From Kiritimatiellia bacterium (GTDB lineage Bacteria; Verrucomicrobiota; Kiritimatiellia; CAIQIC01; Lenti-01), in assembly GCA_017458625.1 (NCBI GenBank), contig JAFTAH010000140.1, forward strand, positions 1-43,046: a stretch of DNA of 43,046 bases. The letters are read 5' to 3'. A program made the position numbers and the translations under genes. A model generated the notes under the pieces. The model was not told where the DNA came from. It saw only the letters and a list, made by a program, of their open reading frames with translations, and ran no database searches. This document shows positions 8,413-16,397 of the stretch, piece by piece; within the stretch, counting starts at the first letter, position 1, and every line of letters starts with the position of its first letter.

Positions 8413-9255
8413 ATGGTTTTTCGCCTGTCCAACTTGAATCGCAGAGTCCTCCTGCAGACCCTCCTGGCGCTCGTTTCCGCCTGTCTGCTGGTGGCCGGAT
8501 TGTGCTCCTGCGGGCGGGAGGAAAAGCGGCTGACGGGCAACGATGCGCGCGGCCGCTGGATGCGGAAGGCCGACGAGGCGGCGCAGAAGGGCGAGTGGGA
8601 CGCCGCAGTAGCCCTCTACGAGCGCGCCTTGCGGCATCGGCCGGACATGGCGGCCGGGCATCGGCGCATCGCTCCGATCTTTGACGAGCAGAAGAAGGAT
8701 CCCGTTGCCGCCCTCTACCACTACAACCGCTATCTGGAGCTGGCACCGAACGCGCCCGACCGCGAAGCCGTCGCCGAGGCGGTCGAGCATTGCCAGCAGT
8801 ACATCGCGGCGGGGACGGGCGGCGACACGTCGGCGTTGCGCTGGCGCATCGATTCGCAGGCCGAAACCATCCAGCAGCTCACCAGCGACCTGGCCGCCGT
8901 CCGGGAGACGCTCCGCCTCACGCAGGCGCAACTCGACTCGGCCCTCGCCGCCAACGCCGCCGCCGCCCACCAGACGGCTTCCGGAGCCGCCGCGACGCCG
9001 GGGCCGCGCCTGCCGGTCATGGGACGGCAGCAGACCGCCACGACGCCTCCAAAGCCTGCCGCAAAAGCGAAGTCTGCGGGGGCCACCGAAACGCCCGGCG
9101 TCTATGTCGTCCAGTCCGGCGACACCCTTTCCCGGCTGGCCACCCGCTTTCATACCACGACCGAGACGCTGTATGCGATGAACCGCCACCAGATGACCAG
9201 TCCCAACGCGCTTCGCATCGGCATGAAGCTTGTGATTCCCGTCTCCACTCCCTAG
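8413..9255 (+). CDS. TPR- and LysM-containing lipoprotein
   Basis: The 280-residue product has a signal peptide with lipobox LCSC (lipidated C33), so it is probably anchored on the periplasmic face of a membrane. Residues about 47-125 resemble TPR-type helical repeats (WDAAVALYERALRHRPDMAA, then YHYNRYLELAPNAP). A coiled coil (about 145-180) and an Ala/Pro/Lys linker follow. The C-terminus (about 231-276) is a LysM peptidoglycan-binding domain starting YVVQSGDTLSRLATRF. It probably tethers the membrane to the cell wall or organises a wall-synthesis complex. It is the first gene of a tight run ending in murG: 12 nt to the next gene, then 16 nt, then 73 nt. Confidence 0.85.
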   Translation: MVFRLSNLNRRVLLQTLLALVSACLLVAGLCSCGREEKRLTGNDARGRWMRKADEAAQKGEWDAAVALYERALRHRPDMAAGHRRIAPIFDEQKKDPVAALYHYNRYLELAPNAPDREAVAEAVEHCQQYIAAGTGGDTSALRWRIDSQAETIQQLTSDLAAVRETLRLTQAQLDSALAANAAAAHQTASGAAATPGPRLPVMGRQQTATTPPKPAAKAKSAGATETPGVYVVQSGDTLSRLATRFHTTTETLYAMNRHQMTSPNALRIGMKLVIPVSTP

Positions 9256-9267
9256 GATTCCGTCCCC

Positions 9268-9924
9268 ATGTCCACAGACTATATTGACAGAGACCTCATC
9301 TCCCGCCAGGCCCGCGGGCCCCGGCGCGACGCCGGCCCCTCCACCGCCGACCTGCGCGAGGAACGCGCCTCCGACCTGCGCGCCGACAAGGAACGTCTGG
9401 CCGCCCTCGAACAGGAGACCGCCGCCACGAAGGCCCTCATCGAAAAGCAGGAGGCCTACGAGAACGCCCGCGACGAGCTGGCCGCCGCCATCGCCGCCGC
9501 GCAGGAGCGGATCGCCGACGAGCAGCAGCACACGCTGGACTTGCAGGCGCTGCTGGAGGAGTCCTCGCGCGACTTGCAGGCCTCCCAGCGGCTGATGGAG
9601 AACCTCCACGAGGAGGAGTGGACCGATGCCACCCGCTCGCTCGAACTCGACCATGCCCTGGCCACGCTGGACGACGTCCGCGTGCACTATAACGAGGTGG
9701 CCCGCCGGCTTCAGGAGGAGACCGCCGCCCATCGGGAAGGCGTCGCCGAGGCCATGGGGGCGGACGGGAACGCCGCCAAGGCGCAGGGCGGATGGGGCGG
9801 CCTTCTGCACTCCCCTTCCATGCGCGCCGGCTGGGCCTGGGCCCTTGGCGCGGCGATTCCGCTGGGGGGCATCATCCTGCTGCTCTCGGTGGCGTGGTGG
9901 ATTTTCCTGTGTCTCTGGTGGTAG
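9268..9924 (+). CDS. Coiled-coil membrane protein upstream of murG
   Basis: The 218-residue product is almost wholly a long coiled coil (about 28-160, rich in Glu, Ala, Arg and Leu heptads such as KERLAALEQETAATKALIEK). It ends in a hydrophobic hairpin or single TM segment at about 188-216 (GAAIPLGGIILLLSVAWWIF). There is no signal peptide, so the coiled coil should face the cytoplasm. No family is recognised. It lies 12 nt after the LysM lipoprotein and 16 nt before another coiled-coil tail-anchored protein, so all three are probably made together. A scaffold role in envelope assembly is inferred from context only. Confidence 0.7.
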   Translation: MSTDYIDRDLISRQARGPRRDAGPSTADLREERASDLRADKERLAALEQETAATKALIEKQEAYENARDELAAAIAAAQERIADEQQHTLDLQALLEESSRDLQASQRLMENLHEEEWTDATRSLELDHALATLDDVRVHYNEVARRLQEETAAHREGVAEAMGADGNAAKAQGGWGGLLHSPSMRAGWAWALGAAIPLGGIILLLSVAWWIFLCLWW

Positions 9925-9940
9925 CGAGGGCGACGTCATC

Positions 9941-10525
9941 ATGGAACACAGCCAGCTTGAAGCCTTGAAGGCCCGCCTCGCCGAACTGGAACGCGAGAAG
10001 GCCGCCCTGCGGACCCATATCAAGACGATTTCCGAACTTCCCGAAGGTTTTTCCGTCACGTCGGGCAGGCAAGGCCCCCGTCTCCGGGCGCCGGCTGTCC
10101 CGGAGGAGTGGCTGGAGATGCACCCGGAACGGGTGGCGAACCTGCCGCGCGGGGCCGAGGTGCTGACGCGGGCCGGCGTGCAGGTCGTCACCGATGCGCC
10201 CCCGCCGCCGCCCGGGGCCTCGGCGGACTTTGCACCGCCACCCGACGGGGTGACCATCAAGCAGTCCGTGGCCCCCGACTACATCCACCGGTCGAGCTTC
10301 GTCCATCCGTCCATGCCCAGCGCGATGTCCACGCCGCTGCCCTCCGCCTCCCGCAACCCGGTCCGGACCTATCTGGGAGCCTCGGCCTTCAACCGGTCGC
10401 GCGCCAAGGAGCGCCGCTCGCGCCTGAATCCGGTGCCCGCCAGCGGTTCCTCCCGCGCCAAGGCCATTTTCCTCGTCGTCATGGTGGTGCTGCTCGGCTA
10501 CCTCGCCATTCGCGCCTTTACCTGA
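9941..10525 (+). CDS. Tail-anchored coiled-coil protein upstream of murG
   Basis: The 194-residue product starts with a short coiled coil (MEHSQLEALKARLAELEREK), followed by a Pro-rich, probably disordered middle (about 50-160) and a single C-terminal TM segment (about 171-191, AIFLVVMVVLLGYLAIRAF). This is tail-anchor topology with an N-terminal cytoplasmic domain. No known family or catalytic motif is seen. It is 16 nt downstream of the previous coiled-coil gene and 73 nt upstream of murG. The similar architecture of the two proteins suggests that they interact, possibly as a hetero-coiled-coil; this is inference. Confidence 0.68.
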   Translation: MEHSQLEALKARLAELEREKAALRTHIKTISELPEGFSVTSGRQGPRLRAPAVPEEWLEMHPERVANLPRGAEVLTRAGVQVVTDAPPPPPGASADFAPPPDGVTIKQSVAPDYIHRSSFVHPSMPSAMSTPLPSASRNPVRTYLGASAFNRSRAKERRSRLNPVPASGSSRAKAIFLVVMVVLLGYLAIRAFT

Positions 10526-10563
10526 TTTTCTGGACGGCCGCCGGCTCGCCCGCGCTTCCCATC

Positions 10564-10602
10564 TTTTGCCCCAAAACCCTTTGTTTGCACGTAAGCTCAT
10601 GC
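10564..10602 (+). repeat. Intergenic 33-bp motif, copy 1 (murG start)
   Basis: Reads TTTTGCCCCAAAACCC, then TTTGTTTG, then CACGTAAGCTCATGC. It aligns with four other intergenic copies (11817, 20702, 30662, 34927) of a motif built from TGCAAAAAGGCC, TTTGTTTT and ACGTAAAATCACA blocks. Here it runs into the murG start codon. This is the most diverged copy. Confidence 0.4.
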
Positions 10603-11720
10603 ATTTTGCGATTTCCTGCGGTGGCACTGGCGGACATACCCTGCCCGGACTGGCGACGGCCCAGGCGCTCGTCGCCGACGGGCACCGGGTGACGCTCGTC
10701 CTCACGGACCGCGCCACCGACCGCACGACGGCGGCCACCTGGGCGGGACCGCATCTCGTTTTTCCGGCCGACTACCTTTCGGCGCGCCATCCCGTGCGCT
10801 CGCTGAAGGCCATCCTGACGCTCCGGCGGTCGCGCGCGGCGGCCATCCGGGCGTTTCGGGCCGACCGGCCGGACGCGGTGCTGGTCATGGGCTCCTACGC
10901 CTCCTTTCCGGCGGCCTCGGCGGCGGTGGCGTGCGGCATTCCGCTGGTCTTGCACGAGTCGAACGTCATTCCGGGGCGGCTGGTCGAGTGGTTTGCGCTC
11001 AAGGCGGCGGCAATCGCGGCCGGGTTCGAGGAGCTCCGCGACCACCTGCGCGGCGGGCGGGAGGTTCTTGTCGCCACGGGCACGCCCATCCGGCCGGAAC
11101 TGGTGCGGGGAGCCGCGCTGGCACTGGCCGCGCGGGGAGTGGGGGACGGTTCCCGGTCCGTCACGCCCCACCTGCTCGTCACCGGCGGCTCCCAGGGGGC
11201 CCGCTCGCTGAACACGGCGGCCGCCGAGGCCTTTATTCGCCTGTGCGCCGAAGGGGTTCCGTTTGCCGCCACCCATCTCGCCGGACAGGCCGACTACGAA
11301 CGCGTCGCGGGACTCTATGCCGCCGCCAAGGCCCGGCCCAACGTCACGGTGCTGCCTTTTTCTGCCGACATGGCCACGCACTACAGAAAGGCCGACTTCG
11401 CGCTCACACGGGCTGGTGCCTCCACCCTCGCCGAACTCGTCGCCTTCCGCCTGCCGGCGCTGCTCGTGCCCTATCCGCTGGCCGCCAAGGACCACCAGAT
11501 GGCCAATGCGCGGGCCGTGCAAGGCACCGGGGCCGTCGCGGTCGTGGCCGATGCCGAACTCACGTCCGACGGACTCCATGACTACCTTAAGGCGCTACTT
11601 GCCGCGCCCGACCGCCTGACCGCCATGCGAGCCGCCTACGCCAGTTCCTCCCTGCCCGACCCCGCCGAAGCCCCCAAGCGTCTCGCCGCGCTACTCGTCC
11701 GGGTGGCCAAGGAGCAGTGA
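10599..11720 (+). CDS. murG: UDP-GlcNAc:lipid I N-acetylglucosaminyltransferase
   Basis: This 373-residue peripheral membrane GT-B enzyme transfers GlcNAc from UDP-GlcNAc to lipid I, making lipid II, the last cytoplasmic step of peptidoglycan precursor synthesis. Hallmarks are SCGGTGGHTLPGLA at the N-terminus, SYASFPAASAA, HESNVIPGRL (usually HEQN in proteobacteria), VTGGSQGARSLN, and the donor-site RAGASTLAEL with PYPLAAKDHQ. The ATG at 10599 places GGTGGH about 8 residues in, as is normal; an upstream TTG at 10566 is in frame but less likely. The other mur, ddl and fts genes are not here, so murG is outside a dcw cluster and instead closes a run of LysM and coiled-coil envelope genes. Confidence 0.95.
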   Translation: MHFAISCGGTGGHTLPGLATAQALVADGHRVTLVLTDRATDRTTAATWAGPHLVFPADYLSARHPVRSLKAILTLRRSRAAAIRAFRADRPDAVLVMGSYASFPAASAAVACGIPLVLHESNVIPGRLVEWFALKAAAIAAGFEELRDHLRGGREVLVATGTPIRPELVRGAALALAARGVGDGSRSVTPHLLVTGGSQGARSLNTAAAEAFIRLCAEGVPFAATHLAGQADYERVAGLYAAAKARPNVTVLPFSADMATHYRKADFALTRAGASTLAELVAFRLPALLVPYPLAAKDHQMANARAVQGTGAVAVVADAELTSDGLHDYLKALLAAPDRLTAMRAAYASSSLPDPAEAPKRLAALLVRVAKEQ

Positions 11721-11816
11721 GGCGACAGGGGGGAAGAAGGGACGACGGAAACAGCGGGGACGGGAGGGGACAGCCGAAAACCACCCACACAATTGCCGGC
11801 CGGAAAGGGGAAGAAA

Positions 11817-11852
11817 TGTGCAAAAAGGCCAATGTTTGACGAAAAATCACAC
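11817..11852 (+). repeat. Intergenic 33-bp motif, copy 2
   Basis: Reads TGTGCAAAAAGGCC, AATGTTTG, ACGAAAAATCACA. It lies in the convergent gap between murG and the Pif1-like helicase. It is close to the copy at 30662 (opposite strand): TGCGCAAAAAGGC / TTTTGACGTAAAATCACA. The rest of 11721-11892 shows nothing else. Confidence 0.5.
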
Positions 11853-11892
11853 CCGTTTTGACGCAGGGTGGGGGCGGGGGGGAAAATGAAAA

Positions 11893-12032
11893 CGAGAGCA
11901 TTTTGCGAAAATGTGTGGCCGCAAGGTTCGGAGGTGCGACATCCTGTCGCGCCCAAATTTATTGCGCGGCTGGAAGCCGCACCTCCGGAAGCCGCCCGCC
12001 AAATGGCTACAGCAATTTGAAAACCGCTCTAG
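11893..12032 (-). mobile_element. MITE-like element, copy 1
   Basis: A roughly 140-bp element. Its right end read inward is CTAGAGCGGTTTTC followed by ...TGTAGCC; its left end is AGAGCATTTTGC followed by ...TGTGGCC. These form imperfect inverted repeats. The interior forms a long GC-rich hairpin (GGAGGTGCG / CGCACCTCC arms around 11930-11990). The interior is nearly identical to copy 2 (34999-35110). The left CTAG is mutated (CGAG). It encodes no protein. The CTAG-bearing right end lies 14 bp beyond the stop codon of the helicase gene. Confidence 0.65.
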
Positions 12033-12046
12033 AAAGGCTAGTCGTT

Positions 12047-14410
12047 CTAGAAGAGGGTGGGGGCGGAGGGCGGAGAGGGGGACGAAGAAGGGGAAGGAGA
12101 GGCGAGGTAGGGCGGGAGCGGGGGCAGGTCGGGGGGGAGGAGGGAGTGGGTGGCGGCAAAGTCGCGGAGGAGGGGGAGGAGCTCGGCGGCGTAGTGATCG
12201 AAGGTGCGGCGGCCGAAGTTTGGGGTGTTGGCCAGGGCTTCCGGGGTGAGGGGAAGGGTGTTGGCGAGAGCGTGCATGGCCTTCTGCTGGAGGACGCAGT
12301 AGGCGGGCAGGTGGAGGTCGCGGGCCTTTTGCGCGCGCCAGGAGCGGAGCTGGGAGAGGAGGGCGGGATGGGCGATGTCGCGGGAGATGGCATCGGTGGA
12401 CTGGCCGAAAGGGGCGGAGTCGTCCGGGGTGGCGGCGGACGCCTCCCCCCCCCTTGATCCCCCCCTCCGGGGGGGTAGTGGGTGGCGGCGGGACTTGTCG
12501 GCCGGCGCGTCGATGGTTTCGAGGAGGGCGGTCTGGCGGGTGGCGAGGTAGGCGGAGACGTCGAAGGGGGCGTCGGGAGTGGTGGCAGCGGCGTAGCGGA
12601 GGGTGGCAAGGCGAACGTGGAGGAAGTTGGTCAGGGCGTCGAGGAGCCGGCGGTGGCGGGCGGCGGCCTCCTTGGAGTCGGTCTGGACGGCGGCGGCCTC
12701 GGGAAGCCAGGGGTCGAGCAGGGCGGCGAGGTGTTCAAGGAAATAGGCAGCACCGGCGGTGACGCGGGCGAGGAAGGGGGCGGCGAGGAGGGCGTCGGAG
12801 GGCTTGGCATCGATGAGGGCGAGGAACTTGTCGGCGGGGCGGAGGATGTCGTTGCGGAAGGGGTCGAGGGTGGCGGCGGCGGTTTGGACCAGGGCGGGGT
12901 AGGTGGCGGAAAAATGCTCGCGGAGGGACCAGGCGAGGAGGCCGAGGGCCTTTTCGAGGGGGGCGAAGTCGAAGAGCTCGTGAAGGAGCGAGCGGCGGTA
13001 GCGGAGGCGGAGGGCGGGGAGGGCGGCGGGAGGGGAGGCGGCGGTGACCTGCTCCAGGAAGGCGGCAATGGCCGGGTCGGCGACAAGGTTGCGGGTGGAG
13101 ATGGGGCTGGCGAGGACGATGCCGGCCAGGGTGCGGCAGCGGGAGAGCGCGACGTAGACCTGGCCATGGGCGAAGGAGCGGGCGGCGTCGATGATGACGT
13201 GGTCGAAGGTGAGGCCCTGGGACTTGTGGATGGTGACGGCCCAGGCGAGGCGGAGGGGGAGCTGGCGGAAGGTGCCCTGAACCTCCTCGACAATGGCCTT
13301 GGTATCGGGGTCGAGGCTGTACTTCTTGTTTTCCCAGGCGAGGGGCTCGACGCGGATGGGGGCGGACTGGCCGGGGACGTCGACGGTCACGCTGGCGGCG
13401 GCGGTGGCGCGGACGGTGCCGATCAGGCCGTTGTAGAAGCGGTGGTCGGGGCCGGGGTCGTTCTTGACGAACATGACCTGGGCACCGGGCTTGAGGACAA
13501 GGTGGCGGTCGGTGGGCAGGGAGGTTTCGGGGAAGTCGCCGTCGAGGGCGGCGCGATAGGTGGCGGGGGGAGAGGGGAGGGCGTCGAGCTCGCGGGCGTT
13601 GACGGCGTCGGCGAGGGCGTTATGGCTGGTGAGGCGGATGTAGCCGGCGGCGGGAGGCGGGCGGAAGGCGGGGTCGACGCGCGCATTGAGGGCGACAAGG
13701 TCGGCTGAGGAGGGCGAGCCGGAGCGGATGGCGTTGAGGATGGAGAGGAAGGCGGGGTCGGCAGACTGGCGGTAGACGTGGTGCAGCTCGATGGTGACGA
13801 GGTCGATGGCGGCGAGGGCGCGGGAGGAGAAGAAGTAGGGCGTGGAATAGTGGGCGGCAAAGAGTTCCTGCTCGTCGCGGGTGACCACGGGGGGGAGCTG
13901 CTGGAGGTCGCCGATGAGGAGGAGCTGGACGCCGCCGAAGGGACGGGTGGGGTCGCGGAAGCGGCGGAGGGCGTCGTCGACGGCATCGAGGAGGTCGGCG
14001 CGGACCATGGAGATCTCGTCGATGACGAGCAGGTCCATCGAGCGGATGAGGTCGCGCTTGGCCTGGGGCATGCGGAAGCGCCGCTGGCCTTCGTACTGGG
14101 CGCCCGGGATGAAGGGGCCGAGGGGGAGCTGGAAGAACGAGTGGAGCGTCACGCCGCCCGCGTTGATGGCGGCGACGCCCGTAGGCGCGGCGACGACCAT
14201 CCGCTTGGGGCAGGACTCGCGGAGGCGACGCAGAAACGTGGTCTTGCCGGTGCCGGCGCGGCCGGTGAGGAAGAGATGGGCGTCGGTTTCCTCGACGAAC
14301 TGCCAGGCGAGTTCCAGCAACAGGTTGGAACCGTCCTCAGCGGCGGAGGAAGCAGGGGCAGCGGGAGGCGGAGAGACGGGAACTGTGGAATCGCCGGGAG
14401 CAAAAGCCAT
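12047..14410 (-). CDS. Pif1-like SF1B helicase with C-terminal HRDC domain
   Basis: The 787-residue product has a Walker A GRAGTGKTTFLRRL (about 48-56), APTGVAAINAGGVTLHSFF (motif Ia), Walker B LLVIDEISMVRADLLD, GDLQQLPPVV (motif III) and the C-terminal VTIHKSQGLTFDHVIID / VYVALSRC motifs V-VI. These are diagnostic for Pif1/RecD-type 5'-3' DNA helicases. Residues about 695-755 match HRDC (LRSWRAQKARDLHLPAYCVL and TPNFGRRTFDHY), a DNA-binding module shared with RecQ. Between motor and HRDC lies a long helical region and a Pro/Arg linker. Such proteins act on forks, R-loops or G-quadruplexes; the exact role here is unknown. It starts 21 nt after the upstream TM protein gene and ends next to MITE copy 1. 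Confidence 0.9.
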   Translation of the reverse strand: MAFAPGDSTVPVSPPPAAPASSAAEDGSNLLLELAWQFVEETDAHLFLTGRAGTGKTTFLRRLRESCPKRMVVAAPTGVAAINAGGVTLHSFFQLPLGPFIPGAQYEGQRRFRMPQAKRDLIRSMDLLVIDEISMVRADLLDAVDDALRRFRDPTRPFGGVQLLLIGDLQQLPPVVTRDEQELFAAHYSTPYFFSSRALAAIDLVTIELHHVYRQSADPAFLSILNAIRSGSPSSADLVALNARVDPAFRPPPAAGYIRLTSHNALADAVNARELDALPSPPATYRAALDGDFPETSLPTDRHLVLKPGAQVMFVKNDPGPDHRFYNGLIGTVRATAAASVTVDVPGQSAPIRVEPLAWENKKYSLDPDTKAIVEEVQGTFRQLPLRLAWAVTIHKSQGLTFDHVIIDAARSFAHGQVYVALSRCRTLAGIVLASPISTRNLVADPAIAAFLEQVTAASPPAALPALRLRYRRSLLHELFDFAPLEKALGLLAWSLREHFSATYPALVQTAAATLDPFRNDILRPADKFLALIDAKPSDALLAAPFLARVTAGAAYFLEHLAALLDPWLPEAAAVQTDSKEAAARHRRLLDALTNFLHVRLATLRYAAATTPDAPFDVSAYLATRQTALLETIDAPADKSRRHPLPPRRGGSRGGEASAATPDDSAPFGQSTDAISRDIAHPALLSQLRSWRAQKARDLHLPAYCVLQQKAMHALANTLPLTPEALANTPNFGRRTFDHYAAELLPLLRDFAATHSLLPPDLPPLPPYLASPSPSSSPSPPSAPTLF

Positions 14411-14431
14411 CCAACACGGCCTCTCTCAGCG

Positions 14432-15883
14432 CTACGGATAGAGAATCGAGCCCGTGAGGGGGAACTCGTCGAGGGCATCGGGGGCGGATTCGATGGCGGA
14501 AGCAGCGTCCGCAGGCGGTTCGGCAGGGGTGGTTTCCGGGGTGGATTCAGCAGCCGGAGCGGGGGCGGTCTGTTCGGTCGGGGCCGGTTCATCGACGAGC
14601 GGCAGCACCAGCGTCAGCGGGGCTTCCGAGGCGCTTTCGGGAGCGGTTTTCGTCTCGGCGGGCTCGGTTTTCGGCTTTTTTTCGGCCTGCTCGGGCTTTT
14701 CGGCGGCTTTTTGGGGCTTTTCGACGCGCTTCTCGGACTTGGAGGCCGCTTTTCCGGACTTCTGGGCCGATTTTACGGGCTTTTCGGCGGTCTGGGGCGG
14801 TTCCGAGGCGGCATTTTCCGGCTGGGCGGTGGTCTCGGGCGACGGGAGAAGGGTTGCAGGGGCATTTTCGGCCGTTTTATGCGGTTCTTCGGCGGTTTTT
14901 TCGGCCTCGGGGGCCTCTCGGGCCGGGACGGGAGCGGATTCCACGACATTTTCGGCCTCGGACGGAGTTTCGGCGGGCTTTTCGTCCACCGGAGGAACCT
15001 CCGCCGGCTTGACTGCATCGGGCTGGGACTTTTCAGCGGGCTTTTCGGCGGACTTGGGCGTTTCCGGGGCGGCAACCGCCGGGTTGCGTTCACGTTTCGG
15101 CTTGCGGGCGCGCGGGGGCTTTTCGGCGGCCGGGGGAGCGGGCTTTTCGGCTGGTTTTTCCGCGACGTTCTCCGTCTTGGCGGGGGTGGGAGCAGCCGCA
15201 GGGGCGACAGCGGCAGCCGCAGGAGCGGCCGAGGTCGGTTCCACGGCCTCAGGCGCTTCGGCAGGCGCGGGCGCGGCGGGGGCTTCGACGGCGGCAGCGG
15301 CCGGGGCGGGGGCGGGCTCGGCGGCCGAGGTGCCATGCGCGCGGCCAAACGTGTAGGCCAGAATGGCGGCGGCGGCGAGCAGGACGACAATCATGATGGT
15401 CATCCGGCGTTCGCTCCGGCGAATGACCTCGCGCAGAAGCTGTTCCGACTCCCGCGAGCGGTTGATCATGTCGGTGACCGTCTTGGAAGAGGCCTTCTGC
15501 GACTCGTCGATGGACGAAAGCGTATTGGTCAGGCGGGACATGGACTCGGTGAGCGACTTGTCCGAGGCAATCTTGTTTTCGAGCTGGGACTGGAGGAGAT
15601 TGAGGATGTCCTGCTGCTGGAGAAGCGACTGCGGAAGCTTCTCGAAGAGGGAAATGGTATGGGCCTGGACGATTTCCTGGCGGTCGAGATGCTCGCGGAT
15701 GGCGCGGATGAGGTCGAGCATCTCGACGTAGCCGTTCTGCATGGCGAGAGCCTGTTCGCGGCGTTTCGAGACGAACAGCCGTTTCCAGAAGGGCATCTTC
15801 CGGGCCGGGACAGGCGGCGGCGTGGCGGGGGCCGGGGTATCATCGTTGGACGGCGGCAGGATGTCAGGAGTGGTATCGGTCAT
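14432..15883 (-). CDS. Single-TM protein with Ala/Pro/Glu/Lys-rich tail
   Basis: The 483-residue product has an N-terminal cytoplasmic part (1-160) with a basic patch (PFWKRLFVSKRREQALAMQN) and a long coiled coil (about 48-155). One TM helix follows (161-180, MTIMIVVLLAAAAILAYTFG), then about 300 residues of low-complexity sequence dominated by AEKP, APA and PAE repeats, ending in LTGSILYP. The tail would be periplasmic, TonB- or FtsN-like in composition, and could span toward the wall, but no LysM or SPOR domain is present. The ATG at 15883 has AAGGA 8 nt upstream. It precedes the Pif1-like helicase gene by 21 nt, implying one transcript with an unexpected pairing of functions. No family is recognised. 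Confidence 0.75.
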   Translation of the reverse strand: MTDTTPDILPPSNDDTPAPATPPPVPARKMPFWKRLFVSKRREQALAMQNGYVEMLDLIRAIREHLDRQEIVQAHTISLFEKLPQSLLQQQDILNLLQSQLENKIASDKSLTESMSRLTNTLSSIDESQKASSKTVTDMINRSRESEQLLREVIRRSERRMTIMIVVLLAAAAILAYTFGRAHGTSAAEPAPAPAAAAVEAPAAPAPAEAPEAVEPTSAAPAAAAVAPAAAPTPAKTENVAEKPAEKPAPPAAEKPPRARKPKRERNPAVAAPETPKSAEKPAEKSQPDAVKPAEVPPVDEKPAETPSEAENVVESAPVPAREAPEAEKTAEEPHKTAENAPATLLPSPETTAQPENAASEPPQTAEKPVKSAQKSGKAASKSEKRVEKPQKAAEKPEQAEKKPKTEPAETKTAPESASEAPLTLVLPLVDEPAPTEQTAPAPAAESTPETTPAEPPADAASAIESAPDALDEFPLTGSILYP

Positions 15884-16397
15884 GGCGAAGTCCTTGGGAA
15901 TCGTTCGGCGTCATCATAGCGACGCGGCACCAGCCGGGAAAGCCCAAAATCGGGGCTGACGGAAGAAACAAGGAGAGAACCTGGTGACAGGAAAGGCGGA
16001 GAGAACTTGCGGTAGAATTATCGACAAAGAAGCTTTGAATTGCTGCAAAACCAAAGGATTTGCGAGCAAAGTGAACAAAACGGTCAACCAATCATGCAAT
16101 GCCATTGATAAACTGAATGGCAGATAAGTCATAGTTGTATGCTGTGGTTTTACGAAAAGAAGAATGTGAAGGCCAGGAGGAGGGAAAACACGTTCATCCG
16201 ATTTAATCTCTGGAGGTGAAGATGCAGGGCACGATTGTGCTAGGAACGTCACTTGGGACTCAATTTTACAGCGGCCACAAAAAACACTTTACAAGGTCGT
16301 GACAAAAGATATACTCAAATACTCTACTTCACATTTGATTGTGGAGGAAAAGAGTGGCCGACGCTGTCGGCTTGGCATCATTCTGCATTTTGACGAC
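15884..16397. other. AT-richer intergenic island
   Basis: This 514-bp divergent gap has markedly lower GC than its flanks. It presumably holds promoters for both neighbours. On the minus strand, TATGAT (15917-15912) is a possible -10 for the TM protein gene. No RNA gene could be supported. A short frame at 16222-16302 is listed separately. A weak relative of the 33-bp motif (TGTGGTTTTACG) occurs at about 16143. Confidence 0.5.
16222..16302 (+). CDS. Possible 26-codon leader peptide before the SNF2 gene
   Basis: An ATG follows GGAGGTGAAG, one of the best Shine-Dalgarno sequences in the window. It opens a 26-codon frame (MQGTIVLGTSLGTQFYSGHK and six more residues) whose TGA overlaps a GTG in the frame of the SNF2 gene (GTGA at 16299-16302). 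If that GTG is used, the SNF2 protein gains 33 residues and is translationally coupled to the leader. The sequence resembles no known leader, and it may be a chance or decayed frame. Confidence 0.3.
   Translation: MQGTIVLGTSLGTQFYSGHKKHFTRS

Noticed and set aside
15884..16100. Possible replication origin
   Set aside because: Only one DnaA-box-like sequence (TTATCGACA near 16016, one mismatch) was seen. No cluster, dnaA or dnaN is present, despite nearby replication genes.
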